Position numbers and translations under genes: made by a program. A model generated the notes under the pieces. It had not been told where the DNA came from and made no database searches. It worked only from the letters and a program-made list of their open reading frames with translations. Shown piece after piece: positions 23,778-31,130 of a stretch of DNA of 64,000 bases. How positions within the stretch are numbered: the stretch's first letter is position 1; every line of letters starts with the position of its first letter. This DNA comes from an uncultured Spirochaetaceae bacterium (GTDB taxonomy: Bacteria > Spirochaetota > Spirochaetia > Sphaerochaetales > Sphaerochaetaceae), in contig OMYY01000004.1 of NCBI GenBank assembly GCA_900315435.1, forward strand, positions 1 through 64,000. Reading direction: 5' to 3'.

Positions 23778-24729
23778 CCAGGTAGGGACGTGTCGTGTCC
23801 GGCACCAAAACCGCCGCCTCCCTGACTTTTCCCTGCCCGAGATATGCCCGCACCCTGCTGGCGCTGACGGGTTTTCCTTCCACGACAAGCCGGGGAATCT
23901 CCACCACTTCCACACCCCTGGAAGGCAAGGCCTCTTTGAGCGCCTTGTTGTAGGCCGAGGTCACCAGGTCTTCGGGCTCCGTCCCGACAAACCGGACCTT
24001 GATGCCGAGAGCAGGGACTACCTTGTCCAGGAAGATGGCGATATCCAGCTCGGCTTGCGCGCCGGTGGCGCCATCCTTCAGGAAATAGGTGGGAAACGTC
24101 GCCGGAGAAACCAGGTACTCCTCGCTTGCATGGACAAAGACATTCCCCACATCCTCGCAACCTGACGTGACCATGGAGAGGCGTTCCGCGCTCGTCCAAG
24201 GACCGCCAGGGGTGGAAAGGACGAACAGGTGCAGGGCGTCGCACCTCCTGCTCGCCTGCTCGACCAGGTAGCGATGTCCAAGGGTAAACGGATTGGCATG
24301 CATTACGATTGCCCCGACCCTTCCCGTCCGTGGTCCCTCTAGGGCGGCAAGATAGGAAGACAGCCCGTCCTTACGGTTTTCCAACAAGGCCATGCGGGAA
24401 GTCTCGGCAATCAAGAAGAATCCAAAGGGACGGAAAAGGACGACGTTGCCGGGCTTGGTGACAAGGAACAGGCGGGAAATGCCGGCGGCAATGGCCTCGG
24501 TGGCCAGCGGAGTCAGCAACATGCCTACCAGCCCCTGCCCTTGGTAGGAAGGGTTGATGGCGAACCATTTGAGCACGTTGTCCTTGCGGCTCGCCGTACC
24601 GACTGCCATATCCCCGTCGTACAGGAGCACCGACCTGGTGACATCCCCGTCAACCGCCAGCCCTGCCTGGGCCAGCAACCCGTCACGCACATCTCTGTCT
24701 CGGGCGGTAGAAACCCATGCGATATCCAT
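23740..24729 (-). CDS. citC: [Citrate (pro-3S)-lyase] ligase
   Basis: The 329-residue CitC acetylates the prosthetic group of CitD with acetate and ATP, switching citrate lyase on. It has an N-terminal acetyltransferase-like half (N-P-S-Y-Q-G-Q-G-L-V-G-M-L motif, residues 60-75) and a nucleotidyltransferase half with M-H-A-N-P-F-T-L-G-H-R-Y, in which the H-x-G-H-type signature is recognisable as T-L-G-H. The C-terminal K-P-V-S-A-S-R-V-R block is family-typical. Unlike the other cit genes it is apart from the operon, with its own promoter. The ATG at 24729 is preferred because that promoter ends 6 nt before it. Confidence 0.95.
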   Translation of the reverse strand: MDIAWVSTARDRDVRDGLLAQAGLAVDGDVTRSVLLYDGDMAVGTASRKDNVLKWFAINPSYQGQGLVGMLLTPLATEAIAAGISRLFLVTKPGNVVLFRPFGFFLIAETSRMALLENRKDGLSSYLAALEGPRTGRVGAIVMHANPFTLGHRYLVEQASRRCDALHLFVLSTPGGPWTSAERLSMVTSGCEDVGNVFVHASEEYLVSPATFPTYFLKDGATGAQAELDIAIFLDKVVPALGIKVRFVGTEPEDLVTSAYNKALKEALPSRGVEVVEIPRLVVEGKPVSASRVRAYLGQGKVREAAVLVPDTTRPYLVRARTSSPLPRR

Positions 24730-24735
24730 ATCCAA

Positions 24736-24764
24736 AGTGTAGGTTCTCGCTGGATGGCTGTCAG
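24736..24764 (-). promoter_or_regulatory. Promoter of citC
   Basis: On the minus strand CTGACA (24764-24759) and TACACT (24741-24736) are 17 bp apart. The citC ATG follows after 6 nt, so a leaderless transcript is predicted. TACACT is also the -10 box seen before tctC. Confidence 0.6.
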
Positions 24765-24791
24765 CTAAATTCTCGTTAAGAACTCCTCGCC

Positions 24792-25451
24792 TCAATCACC
24801 CCACGTCTCGCCTGAAGACACGATGCCGCTGGTCTCCTTTTCCATCCGGTCTTTCGAAAGCGGAACGCAGGAAGGGGGGACAACCCTGCCGTCTTCCATG
24901 TCGAACACTTGCATCTGGCAGTTTTTGGTCTTGTACGATTCGAGCGAATCAAGATTGAAAGACCCGAAATAGGTCGCGATTGTGCGCATGATGATCCCAT
25001 GGCAGATGATCAGGACATTCTCTCCCGCATAAATCCGTCTGATCTCATCCAGCGCGGGATACACCCTGACCAAGGTGTCGGCAAAGGATTCGCCCCCCGA
25101 CAACCGGACAAACGGCTCCGCCCGCATCCTGCGGTACCGTTCCACCTCGGGGGTCTCCGCACCCGTACGCAACCCAAGGTAATCGCCGACAGAAAGCTCA
25201 TGGAACCGCTCGTCCACAACGGCTTGCAAGCCCAAGACCTGCTCGACATAGCGGCAGGTCTGCCTTGCCCTGAGCAGGTTCGAGACAACGATATGTCGGA
25301 TGGCAAGCTCGGCTTGGTGTTGCCTGATATACCCGGCAAGCTCCTTCGCCTGCCGGATACCTTTCTCTGTCAAAGGGGCGTCTCCGGTGCCGCATGCGAC
25401 CTGCGCCACATTGTATGGAGTCTCGCCATGCCGGACCACGTACAGTTTCAT
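24792..25451 (-). CDS. Histidine phosphatase family protein (phosphoglycerate-mutase-like)
   Basis: The 219-residue protein opens with the phosphohistidine motif L-Y-V-V-R-H-G-E-T (His8). It has the later family motifs S-N-L-L-R-A-R-Q-T, E-L-S-V-G-D-Y-L-G-L and I-C-H-G-I-I-M-R-T (second His). Such enzymes remove phosphate from sugar phosphates, alpha-ribazole phosphate or similar small molecules. It is the last gene of the binding-protein/LplB/LplC operon, so a sugar phosphate is a reasonable guess. The ATG at 25451 is taken; a TTG at 25463 overlapping the permease stop is possible. Confidence 0.9.
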   Translation of the reverse strand: MKLYVVRHGETPYNVAQVACGTGDAPLTEKGIRQAKELAGYIRQHQAELAIRHIVVSNLLRARQTCRYVEQVLGLQAVVDERFHELSVGDYLGLRTGAETPEVERYRRMRAEPFVRLSGGESFADTLVRVYPALDEIRRIYAGENVLIICHGIIMRTIATYFGSFNLDSLESYKTKNCQMQVFDMEDGRVVPPSCVPLSKDRMEKETSGIVSSGETWGD

Positions 25452-25459
25452 GGCAATGT

Positions 25460-26329
25460 TCAACCCTTGATCGCCCCGGCCATGGTTCCCCGCACAAAAT
25501 AGCGTTGCATCAGCGGGTATACAGCCAGAATGGGCAGAACCGCGAGCAGGACCGTCGCCGCATTGAACACGTCCTGGCTGATGTAAGGCAGCTCGTCATA
25601 GATACCCGTGAAGTCAACGATGTTGGTGTTCTTTACCATGTTGTAGAGGAACATGGTGATCGGGCTCTTCACGTTGTCGGTCACGTAGATCAGGGCGTCG
25701 GTGTACTTGTTCCAGTAATGCACGCTGTAGAAGACCACGATGGTGGCGATCTGCGCCTTGGACACCGGCACGGCAATCTGCCACAGAATGGTGAACCACG
25801 AGGCACCGTCTATCTGGGCAGCCTCTTTCAACGAGGAGGGAAATGTCTCAAACCCCCGCTTGAGGACCAGGATGTAGTACGGATTGACCACGGCAGGGAG
25901 GATCAGACACCACAGGGTGTTGAGAAACCCAAGCCGTTTCATCAGGAAATAGTTCGGAACGATTCCTGCGTGGAAAATCATGCAGAAGACATAGAGGTAG
26001 AGGAAGAACGCCCTGCCCTTCATCTCCTTCTGCGCCAACGCGAAGGCGGTCAAGATCGCGCAAAAGACGGCCAAGACCGTACCGATAGCGGTGATGACGA
26101 GGCTGTTGCGGAGCGAAACAAGGAAGGAGGTCTCCTCGAGAATGTAGGTGATGCCTGCAATATGGAAATCCACCGGCCAAAAAATGACTCGTCCCTGCCC
26201 GATCGCCTGGGCGCTGGAGAAAGCGCGGGCGAAGATGTGGAGCACCGGGAGCACACATATGGCGGCGACAATCAACATGAACAGGTCATTGCATACGACA
26301 AATACTTTTTCACCACGTGTCAATTTCAT
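25460..26329 (-). CDS. Carbohydrate ABC transporter permease, LplC/YtcP type
   Basis: The 289-residue inner-membrane protein has six spans and the LplC-like arrangement: an N-terminal R-G-E-K-V-F segment, P-N-Y-F-L-M in the third loop and the EAA motif S-S-L-K-E-A-A-Q-I-D-G-A-S. The C-terminal F-V-R-G-T-M-A-G-A-I-K-G ending is characteristic of this family, which imports complex sugars such as oligogalacturonides or glycan fragments. It works with the permease at 26342-27268 and the binding protein at 27340-28851. Confidence 0.93.
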   Translation of the reverse strand: MKLTRGEKVFVVCNDLFMLIVAAICVLPVLHIFARAFSSAQAIGQGRVIFWPVDFHIAGITYILEETSFLVSLRNSLVITAIGTVLAVFCAILTAFALAQKEMKGRAFFLYLYVFCMIFHAGIVPNYFLMKRLGFLNTLWCLILPAVVNPYYILVLKRGFETFPSSLKEAAQIDGASWFTILWQIAVPVSKAQIATIVVFYSVHYWNKYTDALIYVTDNVKSPITMFLYNMVKNTNIVDFTGIYDELPYISQDVFNAATVLLAVLPILAVYPLMQRYFVRGTMAGAIKG

Positions 26330-26341
26330 ACATCGCCCTCC

Positions 26342-27268
26342 TCACCAGACACTCTTTCCTGTCAGCCGTTTGCTGAGGAAGTTGGAACCAAGCACCATCA
26401 GCAGGCCGACGACCGACTCGAAAAGTCCCACAGCGGTCGCATAGCTGAAATTGGCCTGTCCCAGACCGACACGGTAGACGTACGTGGAAATCACATCGGC
26501 GGCATCGTAGACCGATGGGTTGTAGAACACGAGAATCTGTCCAAAGCCATCGGTCATGATGGTGCCGAGCCTGATGGTCACCATCAGCACGAAGGTTGGC
26601 AACAGGCTTGGAAGCGAGATATGCCAGATCTGCTTCAGTTTTCCTGCTCCGTCGACGACTGCGGCGTCATACAGGTCCTGGTCGATTTTGGTCAATTCGG
26701 CGAGATAGACGATGGTTCCCCATCCGACCTTGTTCCACATCGCGGAGGCGACAAGGACGAAACGGAACCAATTGCTGTCGACAAAGAAAAGAATGCCTTT
26801 TCCACCGAGGCGGGTAATGACCTGGTTTATCAAGCCGTTACTACCGAACAAGATGAAGAATACACTATAAATGACAACCCACGTAAAGAAATGCGGGATG
26901 TAGATGATGGTCTGGACTGTGCGCTGGAACCATCGGTGAGAAATCTCGTTGATCAATATGGCAAAGAACATCGCCACCGGCGAAATGAACACAAGCTGCA
27001 GCAGGTTGATGACCAGGGTGTTCTTGATGACCTGCCAGATGGCGGGGTCTGAAAACAGCTTTTGGAAGTGCTTCAAACCCACCCAAGGGCTTCCTGCCAA
27101 GCCTTTCATCGGTTTGAACTGTTTGAATGCAATCGAAATGTTTGCAAATGGCAAAAGTTTGAACACGAAAAGGAACAACAAACCGGGAACAAGGCATGCA
27201 TACAGCTGCCAGTTCCCTTTCCAGTATTGCGAACGGCGGAATCGTTTCTGCTCTGTTGTACGTACCAT
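26342..27268 (-). CDS. Carbohydrate ABC transporter permease, LplB type
   Basis: The 308-residue permease has six membrane spans, an N-terminal Q-L-Y-A-C-L-V-P-G-L-L-F-L-F-V-F-K-L-L-P start and the LplB-like G-L-K-H-F-Q-K-L-F-S-D-P and I-P-H-F-F-T-W-V-V motifs. The EAA loop reads D-L-Y-D-A-A-V-V-D-G-A-G. It follows the binding-protein gene after a 71-bp gap containing a strong hairpin and has GGAGG 7 nt before its ATG. No ATPase gene is nearby. Confidence 0.93.
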   Translation of the reverse strand: MVRTTEQKRFRRSQYWKGNWQLYACLVPGLLFLFVFKLLPFANISIAFKQFKPMKGLAGSPWVGLKHFQKLFSDPAIWQVIKNTLVINLLQLVFISPVAMFFAILINEISHRWFQRTVQTIIYIPHFFTWVVIYSVFFILFGSNGLINQVITRLGGKGILFFVDSNWFRFVLVASAMWNKVGWGTIVYLAELTKIDQDLYDAAVVDGAGKLKQIWHISLPSLLPTFVLMVTIRLGTIMTDGFGQILVFYNPSVYDAADVISTYVYRVGLGQANFSYATAVGLFESVVGLLMVLGSNFLSKRLTGKSVW

Positions 27269-27288
27269 TGGTCGCCTCCTAGGAAAAC

Positions 27289-27323
27289 GGGAAGGGGTGA
27301 ATGATCTCGCATCACCCCTCCCC
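27289..27323 (-). repeat. Intercistronic hairpin between binding protein and LplB-type permease
   Basis: The arms GGGAAGGGGTGA (27289-27300) and TCACCCCTCCCC (27312-27323) form a stem of about 11 bp with one unpaired base. On the minus strand the stem is followed by GTTTTCC, which makes it a leaky terminator or mRNA-protecting structure behind the binding-protein gene. Confidence 0.75.
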
Positions 27324-27339
27324 TTCAGTCATGTACCTC

Positions 27340-28851
27340 TTACTTATTCTTCGCTTCCCAGTCAGCGTAGAACTTCTCGACTTCTTTACCACCATTTGCA
27401 TCCCAGTACGCGATCATCTCATCCACGTAGGACAGAGGCTTTTTCCCGGTGATGACCTGCACGCAACCGTCCTTCACATAGGCCAGCAAGGCATTGTAGT
27501 TGTCGATGACCGTGACAGCCGGCGCGAACAGGACCGGGCTTATCGCGTTGTCCGCACACTGCTCGGCAAACTTCTTCGAATGGACCGCGATGCGGTACAT
27601 GTCGGCGTTCTTCATCAGACGAGCCTGCCAGATCTTGTTGTAGATCACCTCGCTGCGCATGGAAGTGAAGAACAGGTGGGCCATGGCCTTGTCCTCATTG
27701 AACTTCGGCTGGATCGGGATGATGTTTCCTTCCTTGTCGTAGTTGAAGTGGACACCCTCGACACCGGCGGCAAGATATACCTGGTTCTCCGGCTTCATGA
27801 TCTCGTTGATCGCCTTGATGGTGTCGACCGGGTGGTCGGCATTGGCCGGAATGACGGCGAACCACTCAGCTCCGTTTGCCAGCTCATGGTGCGCGACTCC
27901 GTTCGCATCCTTCAGGAACGGCATCGGCTCCACCAGAGAGGTGGGATCGGCATCCGTGGTCGAAGCGACATAGGTACGGCAACCATCCCAGGAATCATCC
28001 ATCAACACCATCTGGAGGGAACTCATCTTGGTGAACTTGTCCCTGCGGGTAAGGGCGGGGAAATCCGGATCCAGCAAACCTTCCTGATACAAGGAAGCCA
28101 TGTAGCCGATGTAATCCTTGAATCCGGGATTCTTCAGATAGAAGGTCGGCTTCCCGCTCACGTCCATCCACTCTCCACGGAAACCGAATCCGCTGGTGAT
28201 GGTGGAAACCAGGTGGCTGTTCGGATGCTCGTTGTCCATGCCGAACGGAATCATGCTCGGATATGCCTTCTTGATGTCCTTCAGCAGCTGGTGGAACTCG
28301 GCCGGAGTCGAAGCAGGCTTCAAACCAGCCTTGTCCAGAAGATCCTGGCGGCCAAGGACGAACCATTTCGGGAAATTCATTGCGGCTCTCGGGCTGGGAA
28401 TTCCGTAAATGCGCCCATCCACCATGCCGAGCGGCATCAAGGTCGGTACCGCTTTCTTGATATCGGGACCGTACTGGTCGATCAGGTCGGTCAGATCCAT
28501 GGCTGCGCCTTCCGAAAGGACCAAGGGGAACTGCTGGTGGGAAACCGCGATTTCGTCTTTCTTCTCGCCTGATGCGAGCACCAGCATCAGCTGCTCGGTG
28601 CTGTCCATCGATTCCCACTTGATGTCATACCCGGTGACTTCCTTGTACAAGCTGGCGGGCTGCTCCTTGGACATGTCCGTGGTAGTCTTGCTGGTCGTGA
28701 AAATCAATGTAGGCTTCGGCGCATCGACGTTTGCCACCTGGCTTTTCGTCGCCTGGCTTTTTGCCGAAGGCGCAGACTCTTGCGACCCGTTCGCGAACAA
28801 AGCGGCCATGCCAGATACCAGCATAGCCAACAACACCAATCCTCTTTTCAT
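27340..28851 (-). CDS. Extracellular solute-binding protein, LplA/LipO type
   Basis: The 503-residue protein starts with a signal peptide (M-K-R-G-L-V-L-L-A-M-L-V-S-G-M-A-A-L-F-A) and N-G-S-Q-E-S, with no lipobox Cys. A Ser/Gln/Lys-rich linker follows, then a large binding fold with W-F-V-L-G-R-Q-D-L-L-D-K-A-G-L-K-P and P-V-D-T-I-K-A-I-N-E motifs, typical of the type that serves LplB/LplC permeases. The ATG at 28851 has GGAGG 8 nt upstream. It heads an operon (binding protein, two permeases, phosphatase) behind a strong promoter covered by a palindromic operator. Confidence 0.92.
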   Translation of the reverse strand: MKRGLVLLAMLVSGMAALFANGSQESAPSAKSQATKSQVANVDAPKPTLIFTTSKTTTDMSKEQPASLYKEVTGYDIKWESMDSTEQLMLVLASGEKKDEIAVSHQQFPLVLSEGAAMDLTDLIDQYGPDIKKAVPTLMPLGMVDGRIYGIPSPRAAMNFPKWFVLGRQDLLDKAGLKPASTPAEFHQLLKDIKKAYPSMIPFGMDNEHPNSHLVSTITSGFGFRGEWMDVSGKPTFYLKNPGFKDYIGYMASLYQEGLLDPDFPALTRRDKFTKMSSLQMVLMDDSWDGCRTYVASTTDADPTSLVEPMPFLKDANGVAHHELANGAEWFAVIPANADHPVDTIKAINEIMKPENQVYLAAGVEGVHFNYDKEGNIIPIQPKFNEDKAMAHLFFTSMRSEVIYNKIWQARLMKNADMYRIAVHSKKFAEQCADNAISPVLFAPAVTVIDNYNALLAYVKDGCVQVITGKKPLSYVDEMIAYWDANGGKEVEKFYADWEAKNK

Positions 28852-28930
28852 GTTGTCCCTCCTTCTGGGTATCCCCAATCAAGCCCTTTCCCGGTATTCC
28901 TCCCGTGTGTCTCCGAGAAAGGTCGTTACG

Positions 28931-28989
28931 TTTAAAACGTTTTAAAATAAATTCATCATCATGATATGTCAGTATTGATGTGCTGTCAA
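28931..28989 (-). promoter_or_regulatory. Promoter and LacI-type operator of the LplA/B/C operon
   Basis: TTGACA (28989-28984) and TATCAT (28966-28961) are 17 bp apart, an almost ideal promoter. Just downstream of the expected start site lies the perfect 16-bp palindrome TTTAAAACGTTTTAAA (28931-28946) with the central CG of LacI-family operators. Repressor bound there would block transcription. Confidence 0.8.
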
Positions 28990-28995
28990 CGAAAA

Positions 28996-30045
28996 CTATG
29001 CCCCTTCGCGCCGGCACACGGAGTCCTGCTCGAGCAGAGTGGCGTGGTGCAAGACCGCGATATGCCGCGAACCGGGATTTTCAAGCCGATGGAAGAGGAT
29101 GTCGCAGGCGTCCTTTCCCAATGCCCCCTCATTGATCGCCATGGTGGTCAAGGAGGGAATCGCATATTGGGCAAACGTGCTGTTCTCGTAGCCGATGATG
29201 GAAACATCCTCCGGGCAAGAGAGCCCGACGGAATGCAAATAGTGCAAGGCTCCGACCCCGAGGCTGTCGGTGGCTGCGACAATGGCCGTAGGCCGGAACC
29301 CGCTGTCGAACACCTGTTTTGTCCGGCTCATGCCTGCCGCCCCGCTGAAGTCATGGGTAAACACTGACCGCGCGGTGTCGTCCATCCGCGCCTCTTCCAA
29401 CGCTTTGCGGAACCCTTCCAGTTTACGGGGAGAGCTCTGGGACCCGCGGGGACCGGCAAGCATCAATATGTCCCTATGTCCTTGCGAGACAATATATTTC
29501 GTCGCCAGATAGGCGGCTTCTTCCAGATCGACATCCACATAATCGATGGTCTTGCTCCGAGAGCCCACCAAGACGATAGGAACGCCACACGCCTTGAGCA
29601 TCCCCAGCAGCCGCTGATGGGCAAGTCCTCCCACACAGATAATGCCGTCGACAAGATTCGCGTTAGCCAGCATCGGAGGAGTCTGGTCATTCACATTGTA
29701 CCATTCAAGGACCGCATGATATCCCCTCTCCGCGATACCCTTCTCCAAGCTCCACAGCATATCCGTGAAGTAATTGCCAGGAGTCTCCTTGAAACGGATA
29801 CCGGCGTTTTGGTCGCTATCATGGACCGACAGGAGTCCGATGACCTTGGTCCGGCGGGTAATCAGGGAACGGGCGTTTTCGTTCGGGACATAGCCCAGCT
29901 TCTGCACGACCTCCATGATGCGCAGACGGGTCTCCGGCTTGACCAAGGAGTTCCCGTTGATAGCAAGGGACGCGGTCGCGAGCGAGACGCCCGCCTCCGA
30001 AGCCACATCCTTCAATGTCACCATCGCATGCTTTTTTGCCGCCAT
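28996..30045 (-). CDS. LacI family transcriptional regulator
   Basis: The 349-residue repressor has an N-terminal helix-turn-helix (V-T-L-K-D-V-A-S-E-A-G-V-S-L-A-T-A-S-L-A-I-N-G) and hinge, and a periplasmic-binding-protein-like effector domain with D-G-I-I-C-V-G-G, the D-I-L-M-L-A-G block and S-I-I-G-Y-E-N-S. It lies upstream of the importer operon and diverges from the isomerase/oxidoreductase genes. A palindromic operator stands before each flank, so it most likely represses both sides and itself until a sugar is present. GGAG lies 5 nt before the ATG at 30045; M8 is a possible alternative start. Confidence 0.93.
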   Translation of the reverse strand: MAAKKHAMVTLKDVASEAGVSLATASLAINGNSLVKPETRLRIMEVVQKLGYVPNENARSLITRRTKVIGLLSVHDSDQNAGIRFKETPGNYFTDMLWSLEKGIAERGYHAVLEWYNVNDQTPPMLANANLVDGIICVGGLAHQRLLGMLKACGVPIVLVGSRSKTIDYVDVDLEEAAYLATKYIVSQGHRDILMLAGPRGSQSSPRKLEGFRKALEEARMDDTARSVFTHDFSGAAGMSRTKQVFDSGFRPTAIVAATDSLGVGALHYLHSVGLSCPEDVSIIGYENSTFAQYAIPSLTTMAINEGALGKDACDILFHRLENPGSRHIAVLHHATLLEQDSVCRREGA

Positions 30046-30106
30046 ACCTACTCCATATACCCGACATTTCCCAATTGGTGGACAGCATCGCCACCTTTTC
30101 TTAAAG

Positions 30107-30122
30107 ATTAAAACCTTTTAAA
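30107..30122. promoter_or_regulatory. LacI-type operator in the divergent regulator/isomerase region
   Basis: ATTAAAACCTTTTAAA differs from the perfect palindrome at 28931-28946 at only two positions. It lies 62 bp before the repressor start and upstream of the rightward promoter, consistent with autoregulation and control of both directions. Confidence 0.7.
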
Positions 30123-30189
30123 TATTTTTTCAATACTATTTTATTTATTTACATAATGTTATTTTTCAATCGAAGAAATTTCTTTCAAA

Positions 30190-30217
30190 TTGATTAAAGA
30201 AATATTTGTGATATTAT
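30190..30217 (+). promoter_or_regulatory. Promoter of the isomerase/oxidoreductase pair
   Basis: TTGATT (30190-30195) and TATTAT (30212-30217) are 16 bp apart, preceded by a very AT-rich stretch (30121-30190) that could act as an UP element. The ribosome site AGGAG follows. Confidence 0.6.
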
Positions 30218-30236
30218 AGGAAAAGGAGAAAGAGCT

Positions 30237-31127
30237 ATGCATATTGGATTGATGACTTCCGCATTTCGAAAAGGAAGAAGCGACGATCCCTTCACCACCT
30301 ATAAGGAACAGATACGCATGTGCAAGGAAGCCGGCTATACCGTATTGGACCTGAACATGTGCGCCATGATAACCAGCGATACGGCCACGGAATTCCAAAC
30401 AAAGGACTGGAGGGCTGTCGCTGAAGACACCCGGCAATACGCGGACAGCCTTGGCGTGACATTCTCCCAAAGCCATCCGGTCTATCGGAAGGTTCCCGGG
30501 GGCGTCCCCTACCCTGACAAGAACCAGGAAGACCGGTATCTCGAGCTTGCCAAACTGGGAATCGAACTCAGCGCGATCATGGGAGTCAAGTGGGCAGTAC
30601 TGCATCCGGCCATGGCTTTTGGAGAAGCAATGCTGGACGAGCAAGCCTGCATCCGCATCAACCATGAGGCGAATGACGGGATCATCGACCTGGCCATCAA
30701 GCGAGGCGTCGGAATCGCGTACGAGAACATGCGGGACAACGAAGCCTACCGCCGATTCGGATCCAGTGCCGAGGAACTTGTCTCTCTGGTGGACGACTAT
30801 CATTGCCCGGAGGTAGGCGTGTGCTGGGATTTCGGCCATGCGCACCGGAACATGCAGGACCAGTGCCGGGCATTGCGGCTGGTCGGAAGGCGTCTGAAAG
30901 CGACGCATCTCAACGACAACCACGGGAAGGACCTTGACGAACACCTGATTCCCTTCATGGGCACCATCTCCTGGGAACGAATCATGAAGGTCCTGCGGGA
31001 CATCGGCTATGAAGGCCCCCTTGTGTACGAACTTTCGGCGACTGCCAATATGCCGATGCCATTGAAGATGGAGACCATGAAATACGCAAAAACGGTGGGA
31101 GACTACCTGCTTTCTTTGGGAGTTTGA
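30237..31127 (+). CDS. Sugar phosphate isomerase/epimerase family protein (AP endonuclease 2-like TIM barrel)
   Basis: The 296-residue protein follows the xylose-isomerase-like TIM barrel, with metal-ligand positions in W-A-V-L-H-P-A (His), A-Y-E-N-M (Glu), C-W-D-F-G-H-A-H (Asp/His) and T-H-L-N-D-N (His). Such enzymes isomerise or epimerise sugars or keto-sugars such as inosose. AGGAG is 8 nt upstream of the ATG. The FAD oxidoreductase gene follows after 3 bp, so the two probably act in sequence on the sugar brought in by the LacI-controlled importer. Confidence 0.88.
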   Translation: MHIGLMTSAFRKGRSDDPFTTYKEQIRMCKEAGYTVLDLNMCAMITSDTATEFQTKDWRAVAEDTRQYADSLGVTFSQSHPVYRKVPGGVPYPDKNQEDRYLELAKLGIELSAIMGVKWAVLHPAMAFGEAMLDEQACIRINHEANDGIIDLAIKRGVGIAYENMRDNEAYRRFGSSAEELVSLVDDYHCPEVGVCWDFGHAHRNMQDQCRALRLVGRRLKATHLNDNHGKDLDEHLIPFMGTISWERIMKVLRDIGYEGPLVYELSATANMPMPLKMETMKYAKTVGDYLLSLGV

Positions 31128-31130
31128 ATC

